DNA of 64,000 nt, from assembly GCA_900708905.1 (NCBI GenBank), contig CAADRB010000036.1, forward strand, positions 471,674 to 535,673, given 5' to 3'. The notes under the pieces were generated by a model. That model did no database searches. It worked only from the letters and a program-made list of their open reading frames with translations, and had not been told where the DNA came from. Origin of the DNA: Hymenolepis diminuta. Its lineage: Eukaryota; Platyhelminthes; Cestoda; Cyclophyllidea; Hymenolepididae. A program made the position numbers and the translations under genes. This document shows positions 39,368-50,904 of this stretch, piece by piece. The stretch's first letter is position 1. Every line of letters starts with the position of its first letter.

Positions 39368-42300
39368 CTTTTATTAATAAATAAAATGAAAATGTGGCAT
39401 TATAAAAGACGAAACATATTGAAGGGTGGAGAGCAATATTTCAAGTTCTATGATGAATATCGAATCTTTCTTTTAAAATGTAAAGAATGATTGACGCAAT
39501 TCTACTGTTCCATATAATTAACGGATAGATTACACGCATATGCTCTACAAATATTTAGTTACCTGTTTATTTAGATCCTTTACTAAACTAATCCTGTATT
39601 AAGAATTAAAAAATTTATTTCCTAAATAATAAGACATAAATTGGACAGTTTATTTTCAATTGGCAAACTTTTTAAATATTATTATTCCATTCTAATTGCA
39701 TTTCCCAAATCAAATATTAAAGGTGAAATAAATGAACAGATTTATATTAAATTTTAAACAATAATAGATAAGTGCAGCATAAATTGAAATAAAATTAAGT
39801 AATGTTCAAAAAATGCCAAAGGCCGTCTCCGCGTCTCGGTGTATGTTAACAAATGTTTCCACTATTTTTTTATGTTTATTTTATTCCTAAGAAAATTATT
39901 TTGTCTACTAACCTAGTTTTGGTCCTTATCTAATATTTCGTCAATAACATATGTTTGTTTCATTTTATGTTCTACCATGCTATTTTAACTTCACTGACTG
40001 ATCGCTTTACAATTTTGATGCGGAGTATTTATTGAAGACATTTTGGTATTATATTTAATTTGTATATCACATTTTCAGGCCATCATTTTACTACTATACG
40101 AATGATCCAGTAATTAAGTGTCTTACCTACATGAATTGATCTTGATCACTTGTTTCCACAATTATAAACTAGGTTGGTTGCCAATCTAGATCTTTTCACT
40201 TAACTACTAGATATAACTTAAAGTTCTAATTCATTTAAAATCATTAACGCGAAAGGAAAATTGGATATTATTGTCAAGGGTAAATTAGTTGCTAATAACC
40301 ACGTTAGTTTCTAGCATATTTCTAGTTAGTTTACTAATTCTAACGGCCTTACCGTAGTAAAAGTGTCTGTTTATTTACGTTTTATGTTGTCGATTCTGCT
40401 GGGTTTTCTTCCCTTCCATAAACTGGCTTTTTAAGAGAAATCGCAACTTTGGATCAATAATTTGATTATTACTTATAGAAATAGCACTTCGTTTAAATAA
40501 AATCTGAGCTGGATTTGAATATCACCATTCACATGCTGATTGGCCTTTGTAGTGACTTAAGTTCAAAAATATTCCTGAAGTGAAGTCAAGAAATTCTTTT
40601 AAATTTCTAATATCATTAAATATCCCTTCTCCCTCAAGTAATTTAAATTTCAAATGGACCAATTTTGATTTGTATCACAAAGTCATTCACGATTATCATA
40701 AGTTCGTAAAGCATGGGATAATAAAAATGATAAGATAAGTTGACTTCAATAGTAGAATATAGTCGCTCTTTACTTCTTATGCAATGAATTCTGATGAAAA
40801 GTTCTATACTAACTTTGTGAGATTTGCATACTCATTTTATGTATTTGAATATATATCTTGATCCTGCATTTTTCATGCGAGATGAACGTCCACTTAAATA
40901 ATATTGTGTATTTATAAGTTAGTGTTGAGATAGCGTCCAGTAAAATTTAGCAGCTGTTGCTTGTTGGTCCGATTAAATAACTTTGCACTTCGAGTTACAC
41001 AGCTTTATAATTCGAGGCCTCATGTTATGAATTGATCTTTTCCGTTAGATACCGTAACCGATTCTTACATTCCCTAAGAAATTGTACTAGTTACAGATAC
41101 AACCTGACAACACCACATATAAAACGATCAAAGAACCATATCAAAATAGGACGCTTGTTTTCGTGCGACAGGTCGATTTACACTTTCCGCCATTTACAAC
41201 CGTAATGAAAATAAATTTTGCCTAATAAAAGAGAATTAGAAAGAGTAAACTGAAAGGGCGAAAATAAAGAATTATTTTTTGGGGAAAATATTAGTTTCTC
41301 ATATGAAGCACATTCAAGCACATTTTACACCTGTTATTAAAATATCAAACGATTGGAAACTATAAAACTATAACGAAATTTTCAGTACCATTTAATACTA
41401 GTTTGCCAAGACAATGCTAAAATAAATGGTTGGTTTTTATCGAACGAAAGATTTGATTACAAACCGGAATTTTAAAATTCAAGAAGTTTCTTCAATGTAC
41501 TTGAGACACGTTTATCAATTAATCATAGGATTCGTTTGAAAATTTATATCCCCTAAGTGTAACAAATGCAGATTTTTCAGTTATATCTTTGATAATTTCA
41601 GTGATATTTATGATAGTATAGCAAGTAGTGCTCAATAATAATTAACAATTCTATTTTTAAATTCTGAATGTAACTTTAAAATCTGGAAAATCAAATTTAA
41701 ATTGATCAGAATAATTAATTAAACTTAATGATATTAGATTTGAAATTATAAGCAATGGTCGTGCACAATAGATATATTTTTCAGAAATATCCCAGGAATT
41801 TAAAATGGAAGTAATCGGTATGGATTTTCCATTTTTTTTATCTTTTCACCTAGGCCATTATTTCTGAATAAATATCATCAGGTAATTTTATATTTAGGGG
41901 TAGAAACGAGATGTCTAAAAGGCCTAGAATGATTACTTCCTTTATTTAGAGACATAATATCGATAGGGTTTTACGATGGAGTACACGGTTGAAACAACGG
42001 AAGACGAGATTTCAAATCTCATTAAACGTCTACATATCTTCTTTGTAAATAAACGAATGCCTTGAGTTTCAGGAGTATTTTATCTCTTGGAGCGGCTTAT
42101 GAATTTATTATGAAACGTACAACTATTGAATTACAAAATAACGTATGGTGATTAATGAATTCGCATTGTTGCTTAACGGAAAATCTTTGGAGAAGCGAGA
42201 GATTATAAAATAATTTTAGAACTGAAAAGTAATACCTTTGGCAGATTATATAAATAAAATAAATATGTTGCCCACTCATATCGAGTCAGTTTGTAGCTGC

Positions 42301-42796
42301 TTAAGTACATTCCATTAGGAAGCCAAAAATAAGAAAATAAGAAATGAAAATACTAAAGCTTTTTCTATGTTCTCTTTTAGGGTGTTGATATCATATGAAT
42401 ATGAAGTTGAAATTTTTTTTCCGAATTATGAAGAACATTATTTAAGAAAGTTATTAATAAAAATTTACTATTTGTCAGTATCCCTTGCGAAGCAGGAGTA
42501 TTAGCGCAACGATTTTATTTTGAGTATCAAACAATACACAGCGCTATTTAGACTAAACAATTAAGTACATGATATTAAATTATGTCAATATTTTTTATGG
42601 AAATTTTCCTTTGTAACACCATTATAGGAAACAAAAAAGACTTGACCTATATACTATAGAACAAATACTTAAGTACTGATAAGAATGATGAATGAATGAT
42701 GAAAAAATTAATTTTCAGATATCGAGAAAATTAAGTCAAGAATTTAATGTATAGCATTATTTACTAAATTCATTAAATCTGAAAGTCATATCAAAG
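39368..42796. other. Intergenic, AT-rich, nothing recognised
   Basis: This stretch has very high A+T with stops in all frames. I saw no splice-consistent coding segment and no clear repeat. Confidence 0.5.
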
Positions 42797-43247
42797 GTTT
42801 GATTCGGACTCTGAGTGTACGGCTATCTTTACTATTGAGCGGAGTAAGCGGGTTGTGAGATTTGTCTGGAAACCAACGATCTCTGCAATTGACATCGCTC
42901 TGTCCGAAGGACCTTCATGGTTAGCGTATTTGGAAGTGTTCAGTTCAAGATCAGTTTCAAAAGCGCCTGAATGGTAATTGCAATAAATATTAGTTCTTGT
43001 TGTTGTCTACATTTTAATAATCCAGAGTTTTAAAACCCGTTCTGCACTGGTAAGATAATAGAAGAAAACGAATACCCGAAGTTGACGAAAATTAAAAGAT
43101 TGGCCGGTGGTACCATTTACATCTTTGACATAAGGTGCAAATTGAAGCCATTACATTTTGTCTTCTAGACGTAACATAAACTATACTCTAGCCACTCTGA
43201 ATATACTGACATTTTTAGATCTAAGAACAGAAACAGAAGCTAGCTAG
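42797..43247 (+). CDS. Candidate exon cluster, function unknown
   Basis: An open segment at 42797-42973 has balanced, protein-like codon use and reads VVRFVWKPTISAIDIAL then GPSWLAYLEVFSSR before a GTAATT donor-like site. A second open segment ending at 43134 (IKRLAGGTIYIFDI) joins in phase across a 34-base GT-AG intron (43135-43168) to a last segment that stops at 43245-43247. The link between the first two segments needs an additional short exon (43027-43048, then a 32-base intron to 43081), which is speculative. I recognise no family. The 34-base intron size fits the short-intron class seen in the secure genes of this window. It could be the 3' end of a real gene, a decayed element or chance. 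Confidence 0.28.
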
Positions 43248-43274
43248 TACAGTAATATAGTGGTATACGATCGA

Positions 43275-43545
43275 AAAGCAGGCAGTTATGAGGGATTGGA
43301 GATGAGAGAAGAGAGTGCAATGGTTCTCTAGTGAGTAAGCGGGAGAGAAGGTACAGATAAATTTGGTGTTGGAAAATAGTTTATTAAAGAGTATTTATTA
43401 GGTTTATAGTTAGTAAGAGGGGAGGATAGCAATCTTGCTAGGGCTCAAATATTCCTTGAAGTTTAACGTACACGGCAACATGGGTCATGGTTACACCATG
43501 ATCTCAACGCTGCTGTTTGACGGGCATTTTTCGGACATTTCCGGT
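43275..43545 (-). mobile_element. Possible solo LTR-like block
   Basis: Read on the minus strand, this block is richer in G+C than its flanks. It carries two AATAAA signals (minus strand, at 43394-43399 and 43380-43385) and then a pyrimidine-rich CTTCTCTC-type tail, an arrangement seen in retrotransposon LTRs. No terminal TG...CA ends, target-site duplication or internal coding region could be confirmed, so the call is weak. Confidence 0.22.
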
Positions 43546-44874
43546 AAGTTTTAATAAATTCAGACATCCTAGTAATGGATAATCATGTCCAAATGAGAAT
43601 TTAATACGAAAATGAATTTTAATTAGCATATAAAACCTCAAACCTTAGTAATTTGACCGGCTTCAGCTGCAGAAGGCGTAATGAGTACAATTTCGATTAT
43701 ATCAATTTTGCATCATTATTGATAATAGTTCATCATGATTAAGATTAAAATTCCGATAAAACAAATTTCTAATGAACTTCATAGAAGTTTACCCATGCTT
43801 TAGATAAGGGGAAAATTGTTCAGTCTCCTACAATAGCGTGGATTCACTTTTACATATTTTCAAGACCTTGTGGAAGATAAAAATAGAAAGCTATCTGTCT
43901 CAGTTTATTCTGAGCAGATTATTTCTCACATACTATTAAAAAATGGCTTATGACATTACTTGTTACTAAGCTTTAAAAAGGGGAGTTGAGACCACTTACA
44001 GAATACTATCGAATAAAGCTCAAAATCTTTTGTCTCGAAATAAAGTATTTCCAAAGATGATCCCTAAGTCGCCATTCATCAATATCAGATGTACAAGTGG
44101 ATCATAACGATGGAAACCAGATCTCATAAGAATTGTGTCAGTGCCGAAAGGGTCTAATTTTGCGAAATCTTTGAGACAGAATTGGAAACCATTTGCGAAA
44201 ATTGATTAGGAGAGATATTTCAAAATTAGAGTTCCAGAAACTTTTTCTTTAATCGTTACTTCAAGTGAAATGCATATTCAATAACAATCAGTGGGCATTT
44301 AAAATATCTCACGCAAGTTAATAAAATTTTATTTTCACTAGTGAGAACTAATAATGACTATTTATGAGGATGGGTTTCTGTATTATCGACATACAAAGAG
44401 TGAATTTGATGCTTATAATCATTAGACGATATAAAAATGCATCAGCTGGGTCTTTTCAGGAAGTGAACTTGCATCTCTTTTCCTTTCAAGAGTAATAAAG
44501 AAGTTCGTCTAAGTTAAAAATTAAATCAATGACTGGTCACACCGTTATATTCGCCTAGTTCTCATTGATAAATTTGACGTAACCTCCTTGGAGTAAGTAG
44601 TAGTGGAATTATATTAGAAAGGATTTTCTGTTTAAGATTTTAGTGTTTAGCTATTGGAAGATCCTCAATATAGAAACTTTTGTTCACCAAAACACTCAAA
44701 AATCAATGTTTTGGCAAAAATAAACAAATAATTTATCAGTATACTGAATATTGAAATCTAGCCTAATTTAGTTTGAAGAATAGGATAAATTATAACGACT
44801 ACAGGAACTTCGGACTGACAGATATTTTAATCAAATCATGAGAAAGTACACTTCAACCTAGTCAGGCGTAGATT
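43546..44874. other. Intergenic, nothing recognised
   Basis: AT-rich sequence leading into the 500-N gap. I saw no coding segment or repeat that I can support. Confidence 0.5.
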
Positions 44875-45374
44875 NNNNNNNNNNNNNNNNNNNNNNNNNN
44901 NNNNNNNNNNNNNNNNNNNNNNNNNNNNNNNNNNNNNNNNNNNNNNNNNNNNNNNNNNNNNNNNNNNNNNNNNNNNNNNNNNNNNNNNNNNNNNNNNNNN
45001 NNNNNNNNNNNNNNNNNNNNNNNNNNNNNNNNNNNNNNNNNNNNNNNNNNNNNNNNNNNNNNNNNNNNNNNNNNNNNNNNNNNNNNNNNNNNNNNNNNNN
45101 NNNNNNNNNNNNNNNNNNNNNNNNNNNNNNNNNNNNNNNNNNNNNNNNNNNNNNNNNNNNNNNNNNNNNNNNNNNNNNNNNNNNNNNNNNNNNNNNNNNN
45201 NNNNNNNNNNNNNNNNNNNNNNNNNNNNNNNNNNNNNNNNNNNNNNNNNNNNNNNNNNNNNNNNNNNNNNNNNNNNNNNNNNNNNNNNNNNNNNNNNNNN
45301 NNNNNNNNNNNNNNNNNNNNNNNNNNNNNNNNNNNNNNNNNNNNNNNNNNNNNNNNNNNNNNNNNNNNNNNNNN
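44875..45374. other. Assembly gap (500 N)
   Basis: Exactly 500 N, the customary size of a scaffold gap of unknown length. Any open frame drawn across it is an artefact. A strong GTAAGT donor-like site occurs about 26 bases after its right edge. Confidence 0.97.
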
Positions 45375-48300
45375 TCATGATCTCTGAGTTCGATACCTGT
45401 AAGTAAAATTAGAAATGACAGGGACTAGCGAATAAAATTTTCCAGGGAAACTTAAAATACCCTACCTAGACATCATCATTGGACTATGTTTTTTAATATG
45501 CTTGAATACTAAAATGCAATAATTATTGCATTTGCTGAAATTTTGCATTATTCGCTTTGTTAAAAGATTGTCCACGAAATAAAGAGCTGGGATGTCGAGC
45601 CAATTTCACTTCAAGGCGTTCTGAATGTAATGTAGATAAATTCTTCTCCTCAGTAATAAAAGGATCATTCGAAGATAATGAAAATAATTACTTTGCTTAT
45701 GCTAAATTGCAGAGAGTCATTCGGAGTGAAGAGAAAAGAAGTAAAAACTCTAGCTGTAAGCAAATATGCGCTGCAAACAAACTGTAATGAATTCCATGGA
45801 ATACATTTTTCCATTTAGGCTTAGAAACTCCGGCGCTTGTTAAAGAGTAGTACTTAAAGCACAGTCTCTCTGAATTGTATGCCGGTACCAAATAGAAGCA
45901 AACATATCTGCAACGAAACTCCCAAATATTTTTGTAACTTTGGCTGTCAAGGCAGATGTAACATGAATATTTCCAGCAAAGCTTCTTTGACTATCCCTCT
46001 CAGCAGCAACAAATTATTCATGAATCCAGATGAAGATAAAGTAATTATGTAAGTGGAAAAAATCCTCCAATTCCGGAGATATTTCACCTTAAACTCTAGA
46101 GTCTGGAAACTGTGCTTTTCTCATCTCCGTTGAAATAAACATTGACGTGATATAATCCAGTTTTGTGAAGTTACGCTAGCTACATTAAAAGTATCGAAAA
46201 TATTTAAATTACTTTCGATGCTCACCTAGTGAGCGAAATGGCCGGCCACACTAGTTCAATTTAACTAACATGAGACGACAGAATTCGAGTTTCCCACCAG
46301 AGAGGTTCAATATTGTCACCCCCAAACCCAAGACGATCGTTTGAAAACGCATTCATAAATAGCGCGAGAATTATAAGTTCTTCATTTGATACTATCGTTC
46401 CCCTCATACGCATTATGATTGCCTATTAGAGGCATTATATCAGACAGTAATTTATTATTTGTATTCCTTGATTTGCATTTAATGAAGAGGCCAAATGACA
46501 CCTTGTCGGCCTTAGAGTCAACCATTATTAGAATTTATCTGTGTTATAGAGACTGTTTGCGTCTTTGTTTTTGTTGTATTGGCATTTGTTTTTTGTGCGA
46601 TTAACTAGTGATTCGAGGCCACATTTCTCTGCTATAGCAGAATTTCAGTAGCACAGTATCTTCTGTACACGTGTAAAGGCATGAGGTCAGGAAGTGCGGA
46701 TTTGAGGTGAACGAAAGCTGAGCGACTTGAGGTGAAGGTCAGTACATACAAGCCTAGAGCCTAGATTGTACGATCTCCTCTAACCGCGCACATATGTGAT
46801 GACCTTAAATGTGTGGAGGTCACACACAATCACCAGTAGCTGCCTTCGGCACGTAAATGTAAGCTCTCACTGTCGTACACAAGGCCAGTCATTAAGTCTA
46901 AACGACTACCGCGCCTTTTAATTACCAAGTCTGACTAATTTTCTACCTCATTTAGTCCGTATAAGGGGGGGGCTGTCAAAATGACTGAGCTAATCTCTAA
47001 GAGAAAAACCCACTTAACCGAGTTAACGGATTAGTCTCCATTGAAGCATAATGTGAAATCGAAAAGTATATTTTGCAAAAAAAATTCCCAGAAATTTGGG
47101 AATTCTTGAAGCTAAAAGGAAATTCTTCATTTCAGAAGGCTTCCGTTTTTACATTTCTCTTTTAACACTTTAAAAGCCCGATGATTTCAGTTGGCGTTCG
47201 TTCATATTTTTTTCCTAATTTTGCTTTAAATTCTGTATTCATTAATTTAAAGGAGTATTTATCAAGAGAGATAACTAAATAACATTATCAAAAATCAAAT
47301 TATTTATTTTTCATGCAGAATTTTGTTATTTGGTCCGTTTGTACAGAGATCGTATCTATGATAATATTGGATAGAAGTAAGGAGCTGACAAATTAATATT
47401 TGCTCGGATGAATGGGAAGTTAACTGGGGGGATTTCAGTCTTGAAATCAAAATTCCTGCATAGCTTCATTTGTGGTTAGGGACATCTTGTTTTTCTAAAC
47501 TTTATTTCTTTGGATTTTCGAAAACGTATGGTTAGAGCTTAGCTTTCAAGTCAAGCAAGTGCAAATTGTCATACACTCAGGTTTTCAAGAGCGAAAATTC
47601 GCATTTATTTGCGTTTTTTAATCCAGCCCAGTTCAAGTCTTCCGACTGCAGAAGAAAGCGTACACCCTACTTGATCAGGTTAAACAGATTTTGTGTTAGG
47701 ATCACTCCCATTTATAGAGATACATAATCTTTAGTTCTTGAAATATATTTAAATCTTGATAAAGGTGTTTCAGTTAATTTCTTTCTTAAACTGTTAAGTC
47801 CGTATTGTTGAGTTATCACTGGAAGAAATATACTGGCTTGGAATGCCGAAAATTACATATTCTCGTACAGACGAAAAAAACATTACTGCTGGATAAATGT
47901 GTATCATAAAAGATTGAATTAATAGCAATTAAACTCATAATAAGTTTAGATCGAAAATCGATGCCATTTCTCCAGAACATGAGGCATTGAAAATCCAGTT
48001 TTATATATTAAAAATCCTATCCGTACCCTCCCAGACCATCTTCACATCATCAGAAAATTATGTGATTCTTAGCAAATTAAGACAACTTCCTCTCTCAAAA
48101 TCTAATTGATATTTATTAAAATTTATTGCATTTTAACTGCATTGTATATCAGGTAAAACAGTATAAATACTAGAAATGAATTACGGATATTTGATAATCA
48201 AACTTAATTTTGCTCCTTAAATTTTATTCAGAGGAGGCTGAGTTCAATTAGTACATTGTAATTGAATTAACAAATAATCAAGCCTTTACCGAGCGAGAAA

Positions 48301-50904
48301 TCTGAAATTGCTTACGTGCTCTTAAGGTTACCCAGGAGATTGGTGAATCACCTCAAGCCGGCACATAACTGCGTACAACCCTTTCGCTTTTCGCTGAATT
48401 TTCATGATCCAAAATAAGGCTGACGTTTTTATGTCTTCTATTGAACGAATTTAAAGAAATGATACCTCACACAGAAAGTTCCTTATTGGATAGTTGACCA
48501 CTGGTATTGTGCACTTCAATTTTATGTAAATAAGATTGTTAGGGGCATAAATTTGCTGAATGTATCCAGAAGTTGGGTCAATAGATCCAAATGATGATTC
48601 AACCGCTTAAAATGTGAACAAGCATTTTTTAATAGACGAGTAAATGAGGTAAATTGTCAAAAAAATAATCAATATTGATCAGTTATTGCAATTGCGAAAG
48701 GGGCATAATTGAAAAGTTATGTACTAGTTTTAATTAAACGAACTCTGCTTATTGAGCTCTGACAAGTTAAAAAATAGCTATCTCAGCTGTGCTAGATTAA
48801 GATTATGTAAACTGCTCAATATCATCTGCTTTCTCAATCTTTCGAAAAAAGACCATCTACCATCATAGTTAAACAATAGGTCATTATGCATCGGATGCTA
48901 TCCAATGGAATCCAAAAAGCAAATAATTCAAAACTTTTTGATAACTTGAATTCGCTCTCAAAATCTTTATGATCTCCACCGCTTTATCATTTACTAGACT
49001 TACTTTTAACCGATTTCAGTTATCTTCAGACAAGGCGAAACTGAGAACTTTTTGCCTTTCTACGAGTCATAATGTAATAACGTACTGGTAATACAAAGTT
49101 ATAAATTCGTATGCTTCTTGGACGAGGGTTTGCGATCTATACCAAACCTTATAATATATATATAATATACATGCTTGAATTACATTCGCCGATGGACTTT
49201 TATTGTGAATTGGCATAAACAGATCCTCTCCATGCCCCGGCGACCTCTTTAAATACACAATGTCGTAAAAGTTTCAGGACAATCTGTGTTAGTTAGGCTG
49301 GGTCACATTAAGGTCTGTCTGACTATAAGCGTTGTTTAATCAAGTCAGTGCACTTTTAGGAATCCCATGCATGAAAATGTTAATACTCCACTCTATTTAT
49401 TCAATTTAATCCCAATAATGAATGTTTATTAATGTAGACCTAGCACTTATCTTTCTTAAAGGTAAACATATTCTAATATTTATGCCTAACTGAAATTTAC
49501 ATTTAGTGCAGTTCGAGGCACATACTTACTTTTATAACAAGAAAGCAGAAAAACTAGCGGACTGTTTGACACCAATTAGTGATATTATTATTATTTATTC
49601 CCGTTGCGGTGCAAATCGAACTTTTAAACAAGTTTTAATCAACGCATAACACTTAAACACGCGAAATAACGAAGTGCTCTAGTAAGTAATAAAGGGGGCG
49701 AAGTTGTATATAATAAAGTCAGGACGTCAAGAGGCTTACATAGTTTCAGTAGAAGCGTTTGAAGCATTGAATTGTCCAATTTTTTCATAATGGATACAAT
49801 GCAGTTTGCAATATCCCAGTGCTTTAATGCGCAATTTTCATAAGTTGATACGTGGATTTTGAGTGAATTCATGTCTATGATAATAAATTAATTGAACGGT
49901 TGGTCATGTCATTTGGATGCATTTGTTTCATTTTTACAGCCACGAGCAGGCAGATGAGCTTAGCAAAGGCATATTAAAGGTATTAGTACTGAACACACTC
50001 CATGCGAATTCGAATAATTCATTTACCTAAAAGTTCGTTCTGAAATCTGAAATTGGAAAGTTATACAATGGATTAACATGTTAACCATGGATTAACCTGT
50101 TTATCAACTTGGATTTAAGTCAACCTTCACTTTGAAGCACTTATAAATTTGGACAGTGGCACAAATTACGAATTTGTACAATATAATAAAAATGGCGGTT
50201 TAGTATAAACTTCAAATGGATTTGTGATTTCATTAAATTATGATATTCTAAACTATATTTTTTATTTAAACTAACGATTCTTTTGATACTATTGAAAATG
50301 CCACCAAATCATATTTTATTAAAGCGTTTGTATAGGAAATAAGTATTAAAATTCCTGTGGAAATAATTAGAAAACAAGGGAATCGAGCGTCACTTATCAA
50401 AAAATACATAATCTCGGAAAGCCTATATGCTTTCAATTTCAGAGTTTCTCTAACATGCATACTGAACAAAATCTCCAGGTAAATTTTCACCACATTTTAT
50501 GACTGCAGAGCTTCAATTCGTGCTAGTATTATGCAAACAATTCCTTCGAATTAAGAGAAGATCAACCTAAACTTAAAGCATAGAGTACGTACGCACCGAG
50601 GGAAGGACAGGTCAAGGTTGTAAATATTGCCTTGTAAACATACGCTCTTTCCACTAATCAGAACATGTCTTGAATATTACTGGTTCAACACTTGTGCCAA
50701 TGGCATCTATGCGTTAAAATATCAAGCCTACAAGACTTAGAAGTACGTGCGGCAGTACTACCACCTGCAAGGAATCCTAGTGGTGAATTACATGACCTAC
50801 TGGACGACGCTGTTTAAAAATGCTGTAAGCGTTGCTTTTCCATACTTAATTTAAGGCCGTGTCGGGCGCGTACAAGCACTGATCCCGGTGATTCATTACC
50901 TAAT
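45375..50904. other. Spacer upstream of the nuclear receptor gene
   Basis: No zinc-finger DNA-binding-domain exon was found on the + strand despite a search for Cys-pair patterns and the CKGFF-type motif. The stretch holds the repeat copy at 46272-46305. A few minus-strand open segments with donor-like ends (49872-49740, 48393-48332) could be exons, but their phases do not join. Confidence 0.45.
46272..46305. repeat. Dispersed repeat, best partner 37452-37486
   Basis: GACGACAGAATTCGAGTTTC followed by CCACCAGAGAGG closely matches the 37452 copy. Confidence 0.55.

Noticed and set aside
44836..45378. A 180-residue minus-strand open frame
   Set aside because: It runs through the 500-N gap and is almost entirely undefined sequence; only a few residues are real.
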